A stretch of 64,000 nucleotides of DNA from Rhipidocladum racemiflorum (taxonomy: Eukaryota > Streptophyta > Magnoliopsida > Poales > Poaceae). The notes below the pieces were generated by a model that saw only the letters and a list, made by a program, of their open reading frames with translations, was not told where the DNA came from and searched no databases. Position numbers and translations under genes: made by a program. The DNA is taken from assembly GCA_036346355.1 (NCBI GenBank), contig CM070572.1, positions 32,711,944-32,775,943 on the forward strand, given 5' to 3'. Positions 22,593 through 34,004 of this stretch are shown piece by piece; within the stretch, counting starts at the first letter, position 1, and every line of letters begins with the position of its first letter.

Positions 22593-24222
22593 GTATTGGT
22601 GTGCTTCCTGTGATAGACAAGTTAGTTCCATTTCATGGCTCGTTGGATCATGCGACGTATCAAATCCGAATCCAATCTATGTCTTATACACACTAAGAAA
22701 TTATTTGAAGCCTTTCTTTCCTCTGTGCGCTCGCTTGATCGCGATGGGCGTCAACATGAGGTAAGAAACTTGTTATTACTCCATCCTCAACCATCGATCA
22801 AATAATCACCAGACGAGAGCATAAGCTACAGTAGCATGCAAGTGAAGCGCTACGGCTTTACAGTAACATTCAAGTACGAATTTCACACATCCATCTTTGA
22901 AGATTAATAAAGGCAACGTAAAAGGTAGAGAATGCATTTCCGTATGTGGATTTTTTTTTCCAACCTATGTCCATACGCACCCCTTATAATAGCGCCCAAG
23001 TTTCAAATTTGGTTTTCGGACTATATCTCGGAGGCGACTGAAATTCAAAATTTCTGCGAGATTTTGGAGTTTCGGATAAAATCTGGACGAAATTCCAAAA
23101 GCAAAATTGAAATACGGAATTTTTTGGATCGGGATTTCTGAGATTTCAGCCGAACGAAAAATATTTCAAATCATGTAAGAAATTTTTTTAGGATGATCCT
23201 AGACTGCTAAAGACGGTACCATGAGTTTTTCAGAGCATGTTATTCTTTTCGCCAAAATCTCTTAGATTTGTGCTTAGTTGCGTTTTCTTTTATGATTTGC
23301 AATATCGAAAAATTACTTGAATTGACGTAAAAAGTACTCCCTCTATTTACAAATAGTTACCATTTTAGATATAAGTGTAGTCAAAACTTTGACACTTTAA
23401 CTTTCAATATCTGTTTAAATATTTAAATTGGACTGCGTCAAAAAGTACTTTCATAATTTTATTAATTTTATAAATATATACTATAATAAAAATTAGTGGT
23501 CAAAATTTTATTTTGAAGATGTACAGATGTTCAAAACAAAAACTGTCTGCAACCTAAGGGATTAATATACAGTACATTTATGGCCCCTTCATCTCACCCA
23601 CCTAGCCTCTCTCTCTCTCCTCGCGTTCGGATCAAGGGGCGGATGATAGTGCGGTTTTGCTGACACGCGAGTACAACATCCTAGAAATTGGTGTCACACC
23701 TTCTATCCGCTCTTTCTTACGTTTGCTATGACCCTCCCTCCTCATCCGTTGACCCATACTGTCACTGGAATGATTTTGGCGCTGCTCCTTACTCTCGATG
23801 GGCATCCCGTCAAACTTTCATGTCAACCACCGGCTGCGGGGATCGATTTGAACTTTCATGGTTGCAAACTTTGACTTACAATTGACCTAAGCTTACCAAA
23901 AATGACGCATTACTTTCCAGGTTTGCTGAAATATCACCAAGTTTGTTTAAAACCTTACCAGAACATCGATTCTTCTTTCCGATGAACCTTGCTCCATGAC
24001 TAGAGTGGGAGTGGGTAGTGGGTACACACAGCCAGAATCATTTGCCTCCGCTACTAGCAAGATCCTTACCAGTAGAGTTAGCCCGCCTTGACTCCCCGTG
24101 CCGGATCACATCATTCAGATTGGAAGGCTGTGTGTAAGTAGTTCTCTGCGCACCTTTTTTTTTTTTTTTTTGCTACATCCTATTAGTCTTTTTTTTATCG
24201 CATAAACACGGTCATAAATGAT
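22593..24222. other. Intergenic sequence with worn repeats
   Basis: No gene is recognised. Positions 22996-23172 are a shorter relative of the low-complexity repeat at 13825-14820. Positions about 23335-23570 look like a strongly decayed Stowaway MITE: the left end reads CTCCCTCTATTTACAAATAG, with ACTGTCTGCAACCTAAGGGA near the right. Confidence 0.45.
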
Positions 24223-24227
24223 AACTA

Positions 24228-24488
24228 CTCTCTCCGTCCCGCAAAGAGTACATTTCTAGTGTTCAAAATTTATCCCCACAAAGAGTGCATCTTTAGTTCA
24301 TAAGGCCCAGCCAAAACTCATTAATCTTCTACATGCAAAGCTGTAAATGTATGCATGCTCATTTAAATACCAGTGGAAATCAAAGCACCAACACGCCTGT
24401 GCATGAAGTAATGATGGTCACATTAGTCATTTGCACACTAATCTATCTTAAAAAAACTAAAATTGCACTCTTTGTGGGACGGAGGGAG
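24228..24488. mobile_element. Stowaway MITE, family A copy 2
   Basis: TA-flanked. Ends are CTCTCTCCGTCCCGCAAAG and CTTTGTGGGACGGAGGGAG. It is in the opposite orientation to 16104-16338 and shares the interior words (GCCCAGC, GCATGCTCATTTAAAT, GTCACATTAGTCATT). Confidence 0.85.
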
Positions 24489-25045
24489 TACATCATAATG
24501 TTCTTCACAATAATTACTTAATCACTAAGAAATATGAACATTGGGTTATTGAAAAATGACAAAATAATGTATTTTTACTGGGTTTTCACATAGTTCAGAC
24601 TAAGAGGTGTATTTAAGCCTTTTTACTAATATTAGATCTCAAAATGAATCTAATGTTTTGATTTATGGACACCTATGTAAGATAATAGAGCTATTATTAG
24701 CTACACGCTATGTTAAATAGTATCCTCCGGTATTAAAGATGGGAGGAAGCTCGGAAAGAGGACCGATCCACGTGGCCCCTTGCGGTTTTGCAAAAAGCTC
24801 CCTCTGTTTCTCCGAATTACGGATAGGTCTCTGTGAATTTACGAAAAAGTCCTTCGCGATTTTTTGTAAGGGGAAGATTAATTTTCCCGAATCGCGTTTA
24901 GGTCTCTCGCTCACTACTTTACGAAAAGACCCTCCCATTAAATGTAAATCGCGAGCGAGCCCTTTTCTACTTTTTCAGGATAGCGGTGAGGTTCAAAACT
25001 ATAACAAACATGTCCTCAATTTTTACATCCACGTCCTTTCGCCAT

Positions 25046-25370
25046 TTTCCCCGAAAAAAATATTTGCAACAACAGAAAGATGTGTACTTCTTTTTCGTCT
25101 CGGTCTTTAAGGTTTCTCGAGCCTCTAAAAATTTTGAAAAATACGTTTATGTCTATTTTTTCTACGCAAAAAAATGCAAAATTATTTTTGGTCTATTTTT
25201 GCTCCGAAAAAAAACCTTCCTCCGTTTTCACCGAAAAAATATTTTCGTCAACAGAAAGATGTGTACTTCTTTTCCGTCTCGATCTTTAAGATTTCTCAAG
25301 CCTCCAAAAAATTTTAAAAATGCGTCTAAGTCTATTTTTTCTTCGAAAAAAATACAAAATTATTTTTGGT
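25046..25370. repeat. Diverged tandem duplication of about 180 bp upstream of the EbfC gene
   Basis: About 25046-25195 and 25228-25370 align. Both carry ACAGAAAGATGTGTACTTCTTTTC-type sequence, then GTCTCG, TCTTTAAG, AAAATTTT, GTCTATTTTTTCT and CAAAATTATTTTTGGT. It lies about 100-400 bases upstream of the leader of the YbaB/EbfC gene. No coding resemblance was found in either unit. Confidence 0.75.
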
Positions 25371-25449
25371 TCACGCGCGCGACGTGCGCCATGCTTACGG
25401 GCCTAGTAGCTAATACTAGTTGTAGCTATAGAAGCCTGAGCAAAACCAA

Positions 25450-25975
25450 CAATTTAAACGAGAAAGAAATCCATCCATTTCAATTTGTCCTTTCCCCGTC
25501 TCTCCCCTCCTTCTCTTCCAACGATATCTTCTATCCTAAAAATCAAGCCCGTTTCCCCCTTCCCCTTCCTCCTCCTCAGCGGTGGTCTCAAAGCCCTCGT
25601 CTCCCTCACCACCGATAGCGCTGTCCACCGCTCTCTCTCCGGTGGTCTTCAAGTCCTCCTCCTCGCCATTCTCTTCCAACCCGACTCGTAAGTCCACACC
25701 CATCCCCGCCCCCTCTCTCTACGGCGAATTAGTCGTAGCGGCGCTCGCCGTGCTCCGGCCGCCGTCACCACCACCCGCGACCAGCGGCGCCCTCGCCGCT
25801 CCGCCGCCTATTGCCCCTACGCGGCCCCCAAAACCTGACTTGATCGTCGACCTCGTCATGGGCCGCCCCCGGCCCCGCCCATTGCTGTTTGCGTTATTGG
25901 GTGGCTCCAATCAGTGCGGCCGCGTGCTGGGCTGTGGTTCCGCGCTTGCAATTAGGGTTTCCTTAAGTGAAACAG
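25450..25975 (+). other. Predicted leader exon and leader intron of the EbfC gene
   Basis: A pyrimidine-rich GC leader (about 25480-25687) ends GACTC before GTAAGT at 25688. An acceptor-like AACAG ends at 25975, immediately before the ATG used for coding. No earlier ATG gives a frame joining the next exon. The transcription start is not defined. Confidence 0.5.
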
Positions 25976-28813
25976 ATGCATATTCCCCCCCAGGCTCAAT
26001 TTGAGTTGAATGTTGCGCGCAAGGTGGGGGGGAGAAGATACAGTGGTCCTGAGCTAGGTAGCAGCCGCAAAGTTCTGGTTTTAGGGTTCATGTTGATGTA
26101 TCTTTTACATGTTTTGGTTTCATTGTATTACTTGTACTTCCAGGCCCCCGTTCTTCTCTTCTCTCTCTCAGAGGGAAGAACTGTAGGGGAGACCACGGCT
26201 GTATATAAATATAAAGGGAAAAGGAGTAGCATAGTTTTGAATAACATAGTTTGATCTTTGTTCATCAGTGACAGTGCGTGCTTTTTGATCATTTATATTG
26301 GATTGGAGCTACATGCTGACATCTGAACATTTTGTACATGTTCTTGATTTGTTGTACAGGTAATAAGATAAACGTTGAAGGTGCATTGTGTTTGTCATGT
26401 TCCACCAGGAAAAGAGCTAGCAATAGAGCTTTCCGCGTGTACAGTTTATTTGGAGGAAAGAAGGAGAAAGATGAGAATGGTGATGAGGCACCATCAAAAG
26501 TAAGACAGTTACATGCCTTTACAGTTTTATCTTCTTTCATTTTTCAGTGCTGTTATCGTTCAATAGCTAAATAGTATCTTCATGCATGCCTGTTGAAATG
26601 AAAAGAACTGCAAATTTTGTTGCCTGATGTAGACCTAAATCAACACAAAACTGTGTGCTGTCCAAATTTTATTTACAATTTGACTATTGAGTTATGCTCA
26701 ATATGATATCATGTTAGTGTTATGGAAATACATAATTTACTTCATTCCTATTACGGAGGTTTTTTAATTGCAAATTCTGTTGAATTCTTAGCACTCCTAT
26801 TGAAATTAGTTCAGGATAACTCATCTTGTTGTATTTAATTTTATACCGAAACAAAATTTCTCATAGAATTTTAGGGAGTTATTAAAATGAACTTCTTGAT
26901 TATTCAACTAAGATGTAATTTTTGTTATCAATTGTACTATTATATCTTTTCTCTGGAGAGCTGCCTTTTCCTTTCAATGAATGCTGCTTCTCCTGAAGTG
27001 CTAAGCTTTTGTTATCAGTTGTACTATTATAGCTTCTCTGGACAGCTGCCTTTTCCTTTCAATGAATGCTGCTGCTCCTGAAGTGCTAAGCTTTTACTTT
27101 GTATTTCTACTTGAGTAGTATTGTTTTCTATTTAATTGATTGTGTCAAAACTGAAGCTATCCCGTACACAATTCTTCTCTCTGCAATTACTGTACAAGTT
27201 TTTGTAATTGTTGTGTAAGATGCATGGGCTGAACTCATTCTTTTTCTTTAGTTCTGATGCATATATGCCCAGAGCATAATAGGCATTTTGTTCGTAACTG
27301 TCTTGTAGCCCCCTCATTTTGTAGTTACTTTTAGGCAGGCATTTTTGGAAATATGCAAAACCTTTATGAAACTGTGAAGAAGGCCCAAATGGTTGTCCAA
27401 GTTGAGGCTGTTCGGGTGCAAAAGGAGCTTGCAGCGTATGCATTTGGATATTTCAGTAATCTTTCATACGTTCTTGCTAAATAGCACGGTTGTGTGACCT
27501 TTTTTTTTTTCTTCCTTTTTTAGGACTGAGATTGATGGTTATTGTGAAGGTGAGCTAATCAAGGTATGCTTGGACTAGTTGAACCAGTTCTCCTTAACTG
27601 CACTCTTTCTAGCTGTATGCTTGCTTGTGTTTTCAACTTAGTAGTGTACCACTATCAAATGATTGCGATTTTCTTATTGGAAAAAACCTGTTGAACCAGC
27701 CAGTAAAGATCACAGCTTAACATTAACAGCCATAAATCTATGTTTTCTTGAGGAATGTAGCCACTTTCTACTGTTAAACCGATATGTTCCTTTATTAATT
27801 GAGTTTGAATTTGCACTTTGTAGGATGTTTATAAGGTCTTGGTTTCTTTATGAACCAGAGCTTTGGCTTGGATGACATTCTAGTGAAAGACCATGCAATC
27901 TTCGATGACTAGTTAACAAATATTTTGTGTTCTTATGTACTATTTTGGCATAAGAACACTGTCAGAGCTATGGGCAGGAAGGCAGCAATAAGTCAAGAAT
28001 TGATGTACCATGGCACAGGCTGTTGCAAAATGAAATTGATATACAGTTAATGTTTGAAAAAAAAAACTTGCTATTTTGACATAAATAATGTGATCACATC
28101 ATAAGAATTTCTACATTTTAATCCCTTATTTATGAGCTCTGTGCTATACCCTGTAGAACCATATGCGTGTCGAAGTTTGCTAGAACTTCTATGTTGCTTA
28201 TAATATATATTTAGCAGGGCTATCCTCATTTTACATGCTTTGTGTTTCTCTAAAATAAAAAATTACTTGTGTGTACTTACTGGGCTTATTCAGATTCATA
28301 CTTGACCTGATTCGTTAAACCAGGTAACACTTTCTGGGAACCAACAACCTATAAGAGTTGAAATCACGGAAGCTGCAATGGAGTTGGGCGCTGAAGTATG
28401 TATTATGTTTTTATTGGTTTGATTATTTTCTTGGAAGATTTTCCTCTGCATTAGAGAATTAATCCTATAACTACAAAATATAACCAACCATTTTTAGGGT
28501 CCATATATGAATTGGATAAATACCTTATGCTTGTATCCTTTAGCAGGCCAAAACAAAATCAATTGGTTGTGACTTGTGTGCTATAATTTTCCTCTACTTT
28601 CAGAAACTCTCTGAGTTGGTCAATGACGCCTACAAGGATGAACACCAGAGGAGTGTCCAGGTGCGAATCTTGCTGCTGCTGGGCACAGAAATGTGAAAAT
28701 TTCTTTTAAACTAACACAATTTTGAATAATGACTGCAGGCAATGAAGGAGAGGATGGCTGACCTGGCACAGAGCTTAGGAATGCCTGCTGGCCTGGGCGA
28801 CGGGCTCAAGTGA
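25976..28813 (+). CDS. STIC2: Chloroplast YbaB/EbfC nucleoid-associated protein (STIC2-like), 188 aa
   Basis: Exons are 25976-26057, 26360-26499, 27335-27435, 27524-27563, 28324-28395, 28604-28660 and 28739-28813, all in frame. The N-terminus (MHIPPQAQFELNVARK..., about residues 1-58) is basic and acid-poor, as expected of a plastid transit peptide. The mature part starts near VYSLFGGKKEKDENG. The conserved YbaB/EbfC core runs from FGNMQNLYETVKKAQMVVQ (about 80-98) through GYCEGELIKVTLSGNQQPIR to a C-terminal helix MKERMADLAQSLGMP. Arabidopsis relatives At2g24020 (STIC2) and At4g30620 are stromal proteins linked to thylakoid protein targeting; bacterial YbaB binds DNA. The first exon is the least certain part: its ATG and the donor CTAG|GTAGCA were chosen because they join the next exon in frame. 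The remaining exons are clear. Confidence 0.9.
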
Positions 28814-28837
28814 TAATGTGGTACCTGAATGCTTTCC

Positions 28838-28843
28838 AATAAA
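28838..28843 (+). terminator. Polyadenylation signal AATAAA of the EbfC gene
   Basis: A canonical AATAAA lies 25 bases after the stop codon, followed by GT- and T-rich sequence. It suggests a short 3' UTR ending near 28860-28900. Confidence 0.6.
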
Positions 28844-29037
28844 AACAAGTGTATCTCAATTTTGTAACTAGCTGTATTTAGTCATCAGTTAAAGCACTTG
28901 GCGACTTCTGTTAGCTGCGTAAGAACTGTAATTGCGAACATTTGTTTCCTTGATAATCGACACACCAGTGCAGTGTGCTGCTTTGCACCAGCAGATTTTT
29001 GTCTGCCAGTAGACCTGCATACTGAACATCCCTTTTG

Positions 29038-29039
<2 letters not shown>

Positions 29040-29112
<73 letters not shown>
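29040..29112. repeat. (TA)n microsatellite, left of foldback element 1
   Basis: About 36 uninterrupted TA units. It directly borders the foldback element at 29113-29543, whose other side is also (TA)n. Confidence 0.95.
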
Positions 29113-29114
<2 letters not shown>

Positions 29115-29541
29115 AAGCCTTTTTCGTACTCTTGGGAGTATATACTCCCACCTTCAGTATACCACTTAAACGAACGTGTTATACTCCTTTATCACTTTCA
29201 GTATACTTCAATAATAATTCTAAGATACTTCAATACGGCATGAATGAAAAAATTTCATGGGAGACGTTTATTTTTTATTATATACCCTTTTCCATGTGTA
29301 AAAAGAGTATATAAATAAATTGTTTATATATATATAACAATATCATTTCATCAAAATCCACCATTTATAACACAATTTGTTTATATACTCTTTTTACGCA
29401 TAGAAAAGGGTAAAAAAAAATAAATGGCTTCCATGAATTTTTTCATTCATGCTGTATTGAAGTATCTTAGAATTATTATTGGAGTATACTGGAAGTGATA
29501 AAGGAGTATAACACGTTCGATTAAGTGGTATACTGAATATT

Positions 29542-29543
<2 letters not shown>
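29113..29543. mobile_element. Foldback element 1 inserted in a (TA)n tract (Micron-like)
   Basis: Long inverted arms pair across the element. Left arm from about 29152 (CAGTATACCACTTAAACGAA, then TGTTATACTCCTTTATCACTT) matches the right arm ending at about 29537 (AAGTGATAAAGGAGTATAACA, then AAGTGGTATACTG). It has no coding frame. Both flanks are (TA)n, as in the rice Micron family, which targets TA microsatellites. The left 38 bases outside the arm contain their own small palindrome (GGGAGTATATACTCCC). Confidence 0.7.

Positions 29544-29618
<75 letters not shown>
29544..29618. repeat. (TA)n microsatellite between the two foldback elements
   Basis: A TA run of about 75 bases with a single G interruption near 29575. 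It serves as right flank of one foldback and left flank of the next. Confidence 0.95.
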
Positions 29619-29620
<2 letters not shown>

Positions 29621-29875
29621 ATGGCTAGAATACTATCGATAGCAAAGTGAACTTGTACTACCCACGTTCTAAGCCGTTCGATCCCAAAACGTATGGTCCA
29701 GATGAATCAAGGTGGAAGGATGTATTCGCGAAAGAGGAGTCAATGTGGGTGTTTTGTGTAAAATGGTTTAAGTGGCCTTCCACCTTGATTCATCTGGACC
29801 ATACGTTGTGCGATCGGACGGCTTAGAACGTGGGTAGTACAATTTCACTTTGCTATCGATAGTATTCTAGCCATC

Positions 29876-29876
<1 letters not shown>
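29619..29876. mobile_element. Foldback element 2 in (TA)n, nearly perfect palindrome
   Basis: Ends are GGATGGCTAGAATACTATCG and CGATAGTATTCTAGCCATCC. The arms stay almost fully complementary for about 100 bases: left CGTATGGTCCAGATGAATCA, right TGATTCATCTGGACCATACG. The central spacer is only about 60 bases. Flanks are TA-rich on both sides, so this resembles a Micron or related TA-targeting MITE. The high arm identity suggests a recent copy or arm homogenisation. Confidence 0.75.

Positions 29877-29877
<1 letters not shown>

Positions 29878-29927
<50 letters not shown>
29878..29927. repeat. (TA)n microsatellite, right of foldback element 2
   Basis: A TA run of about 50 bases degrading into TATATTTG-type repeats up to about 29960. 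Confidence 0.95.
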
Positions 29928-29931
<4 letters not shown>

Positions 29932-29960
29932 ATATGTATATATTTGTATATGTATATGTA

Positions 29961-31548
29961 AGAACACCCCTAAATTAATAACTGCCAGAATGAAATCTGC
30001 TACAAATAGGGGGAAAAAAAGAGTGACATGTGGGGAAGCTGATTCAGGTATCAGTGGGTTGGGCGAACTCTTCTGGGCCGGAGCCTTAAATATTGTTGGG
30101 CCAATTCTTGTTGTTAGTATTTTCTGTTGGTAGGGTGAAATGGACACACTTTGCTGTAGCTCTAAGATCTGACACCAAACCCTTGTGTGTGTGTGTGTAT
30201 ATAATTAAGCAATCCGCATGAGCCTCCATGGAACATTTTCAATCTTCTTCCCCTTAATTTGATGACACAGTGTATTTAGTTTTCGGCCCAAGCGATTCAT
30301 CAACGTGTCTTTCGTGGACATAATTGCTCCGTAGGAAGCTTTCCAAACCCCTAGCTATTAATTCAAGCAGACAGGGCATCGCACCGTGTCTTTCTTTAGA
30401 GCATGAATCGTACGATGAATAACTCGTGAAAAATGAATGGGACTACTGTATCATTCTTTTGCCGTCTCCTGTCCACAGGCATGCTTTGCAACTCCTCGTC
30501 TTAGATGCATGGGCCCCCGGCAGCTCTTGATCTACGCTCGAACAAGATACAACAAGCGCACTTTTGATTCTCTACGTACTCAATGTCCGGGGCCATGTGT
30601 ACATCTCTTTTTTTTTCCTGCGAGATTCGTGCGATCCTACGCGTTAGTGACCGTTACTTAAAAAAAACATACTTACTCGCCACTGGAAAAAAAAAAATGA
30701 AGGAGATGTAGCATCTACCTTTTCATCAAATCCACTTTCTTAAAATTAACCACATCCTTACCGACTGCTACAGGATTCTGTAGCATTAGTGTGCATCCAG
30801 GCCACTAGGCCTATACATTATCCGTTTTCTGATCCGTTTTCACCCCTGTAACATTAGTAATGGGGGAAAACAAAAACCGTCCTTCACCACCAAATCACTC
30901 GATTCAACGCCAAATGGTAAGATAAAAAAAAAAAAGCCAAGGAGATCAAGCATCCGACTTTTCACTGCTAAACGCCTTTTAATCCTAGCTAGCATCACTC
31001 TTAAAAGCCCAAACTAAGTTATTCCAAATCCAGGTTCCTCTCCATAGGCTTTAAGACCCACAAGATACCCCCAATTAGGGGGATACCCTTGTCGCCCAAT
31101 GGAACGGGTGATTCCCTCCCGGCGGCCACTTTTGACATGGCCGTACGTTTACATATTCTTATGTGCTTAATTGGGGTTTATGGTGGTAGTGATGTGAAAG
31201 GGGAATGTTTGGGGGCATGTATAAAGCCGTGCTTTGAACTGGACACGTTTCTAGTCTCAATAGGCTGGGGAGATAGAAATGAAATATATACAAGCATGGA
31301 CACGTGGCACAGCTTTACATACCTTTTGTTTTTTTATGTACACAATAGCAAAGGTGTGAGCCTTTTATTTGGGGGGGTTAAACCTAACAGAGGCTGCACG
31401 TACGTATGAACAGTAAGTATTTAGTAGCAAATATTAAAGACGGACAGATCGAGGCCATGAGTCTAAATATCTTGGAACATCACATGCCTTCCCAAACGAA
31501 TTGTTGTTGTTGATATTTTAATGGAAAGCCACACTTAATTCCATTAAA

Positions 31549-31550
<2 letters not shown>
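29961..31550. other. Intergenic sequence
   Basis: No recognised gene. A 106-residue open frame at 31089-31409 has no family resemblance or codon pattern that convinces. Short (TG)n lies at about 30184-30200. Confidence 0.45.

Positions 31551-31642
<92 letters not shown>
31551..31642. repeat. (AT)n microsatellite, about 46 units
   Basis: An uninterrupted AT run. Unlike the runs at 29.0-29.9 kb it has no foldback element attached. Confidence 0.97.
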
Positions 31643-31644
<2 letters not shown>

Positions 31645-32944
31645 TCATATTTATATAAGAAAACCCCCTTCACCAGTTCATCTAGTACAAGTTTGATTCT
31701 TCTAAGTGGCCAATCCAAGCAGAAAGTACAAGTTTTTTCCCCCTAGAATTACATTATGTATACAATTACAGTACGTTTATTAATGGAAAAATTGAAAAAA
31801 AAATTTATCTAGACAGCAAAGCAAGTAATGCTGTGATTTATGCTACAAAAAAAAAATTGAAACCAAACTTGATATTTACCATTTATCTTTCAGTATGTAA
31901 AGATTACTTATTACAACTTTCATGTAGAAACAACACTCGTATTTTTATGAGATAATGAGTAGGTGTATATAATACTAGTAAGCTTGCAAGTGGCATTAGA
32001 GGTTAAGTATAGGACATAATACAAGATATTAACAGGCAAATGATTTAACCCTCACATTATTAGTCTCCTTGACAACGACAAGATCATACGCTTTTAATTA
32101 GTACTACTACTCAAGCTAGGAGGCTTAATGCGGGATTTGGTGCTGAAATTTCGTGCCTTGTTCAGATCGACAGTGCCACCTGAAGTTGATGTTTCTCTTA
32201 TCCTGATTGACCCTGGGCTTTCCCTGAGCAGCCTTGTGAACTACTGGTATGCATTCTTATTGGGAGTTTGTTAGCCTCAATTGCTTAGGCTAACTGGTTA
32301 AATACCGCGCGTTGCCGTGGCCGGTTTAGAGAGAGGGAAAATATATTAAGAAAAGAAACTAAAATTATTTTTCGAAAATTTTATGGTAGCTTAGGCATAC
32401 TCTCATGGCCCTATTCACAAATTTTTAAGACTTTGCAAATTTAGTAGCTCAATTAAATCGGTAAAATTGCTTTAAATGTATTAGCACCATCGTCAGATTT
32501 TTTTTTTTAAAATCGCAAAAGCTCGACCAGGCTTCGATTTTATGGCAGCTTAGGCATGCTCTCAAGACCCATTTCACAAATTTTCTAAAATTTACAGATT
32601 TAGTAGCTCAATTAAATCGGTGAAGTTTCTTTAAATGCATTAGTAGCACTGTCGAAAATTTTAAAAATTGCAAAAGTTCGATCATGTAGCTAAACACATT
32701 AGTATTATTGTTAGAATTTTTAAAAACTACACAAATTTGATCATTATCTGAATTTTTTATGGTAAATTTTGCAACATGATTTAATATTGTAGAAATTTGT
32801 TTTAAAAAGTCTTAAAACTACAAAATTTAAAAGTCCTAAATAGACAAAATAAATTATTTGAAAATTTTTGGAAAGTATTAATTTTCTATTTCTTTTAAAA
32901 AATAAGAATATTGTAGCAATATTACTGTGGAAGCTACAGTATTC

Positions 32945-33015
32945 ACATCCTTAGGATTCGAAGCCAAGGCCGGCTGGTAGCAAGCGAAGGCTTTAGCCAA
33001 CTGAGCAACGAATGA
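32945..33015 (-). pseudogene. tRNA-like segment (SINE-like)
   Basis: The minus strand contains GTTGCTCAGTTGGCTAAAGC (A-box/D-arm type) and, about 40 bases later, GGCTTCGAATCC (B-box/T-arm type). The spacing is close to that of a tRNA, but acceptor stem pairing is not evident. It is probably part of a dispersed repeat. Confidence 0.45.
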
Positions 33016-33239
33016 TTTGTGAAATATAAGGGGCAATAAATATATGAACCTATATAGCACTATATTGTAGAAAACACAGTGAAAAGTGCCGCGTGTTGAG
33101 CAGGCGGGAGGCGGGCCGTACCTCTCCGAGAATATAGATTTATATAGATACTTCAAGTAGATTTTAGGAGTAATTTTTTAAAATAATACATTTTTAAAAT
33201 AATTTTACAAAAACAATAACCTAAAAAAAATACAAAAAA

Positions 33240-33480
33240 TCACCTCTATCGTCAATTCATTTGGCGACAGATCTTCTATCGCCAATCGCAATTTTATTTG
33301 GCGAATCCAATTTATTTGGCGACAGATGTCTATTTTATCGCTGATTTATTTGGCCGGCATATTATTTTGTCGCTGATTTAATTGGTTGACAAGCTGATTT
33401 GTCATAGGCAGCCTGTCACCGATTCATTTGGTGAATGAGCTTTTATCGCTAATTCATTTGGCTATAGAGATGTGTTTTGT
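33240..33480. repeat. Array of degenerate TCGCCAATTCATTTGGCGACA-type repeats
   Basis: At least six copies of ATCGC(C/T)AATT(C/T)ATTTGGC, each a near-palindrome because GCCAA and TTGGC pair, are spaced 30-50 bases apart. It is flanked by T/A-rich words that also repeat in inverted form (33172-33240 and 33480-33530). This looks like the interior of a foldback element. Confidence 0.55.
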
Positions 33481-34004
33481 AATTATTTTTTAGGGTATTA
33501 TTTTAAAAAAATATTATTTAAAAAATATCCCATGAGTGTTCGGCTGCTCCATTGCATTGATTAATGGCCATGATTTGGATCTGATGGGATAGCTAATTTC
33601 AGCAGTAGTGGCTGGATAGAATAAGCATTCCTGTAACATATGCATGTCACTTCAGGTGTTGTAGACATGCACTTTAATTATGGAGAAAACTATATGTAGT
33701 TTGATGACCTAATGGATTATTGTCTAGGCCTTTTTTAATTTGGAAGCTACTATAGAATATTATACCGTTGATACGATATAGTAACATATTTAATTAAGTA
33801 TTAGGAGGTTCCATTAAATTTTGTTGAAAAAAGTTTTAGGTTTCAATGAGTTTCATATGTTTCAAGAAGATTATGAGAAAATTTCGAGAATAAGTTTCAA
33901 TAAGTTTCAGATTTTTGAACTCAAGTTTCAACAAGTTTAACCAAATAATTTTATGAAGTTTCAACAAGTTCTAACATATTTCTTTAAGTTTCAACCAAAA
34001 AAAT

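Larger units (their letters stand above)
31643..34004. other. Intergenic sequence with worn repeats
   Basis: The stretch includes a Helitron-3'-end-like word on the minus strand at about 32320-32291, a tRNA-like segment at about 33015-32945, an array of TCGCCAATTCATTTGGCGACA-like words at 33240-33480, and TTTCAA-type low complexity at 33830-34000. No coding region was identified. Confidence 0.5.

Noticed and set aside
28898..29113. 71-residue frame ending in Tyr-Ile repeats
   Set aside because: It is a read-through of the (TA)n microsatellite after the EbfC gene's 3' UTR.
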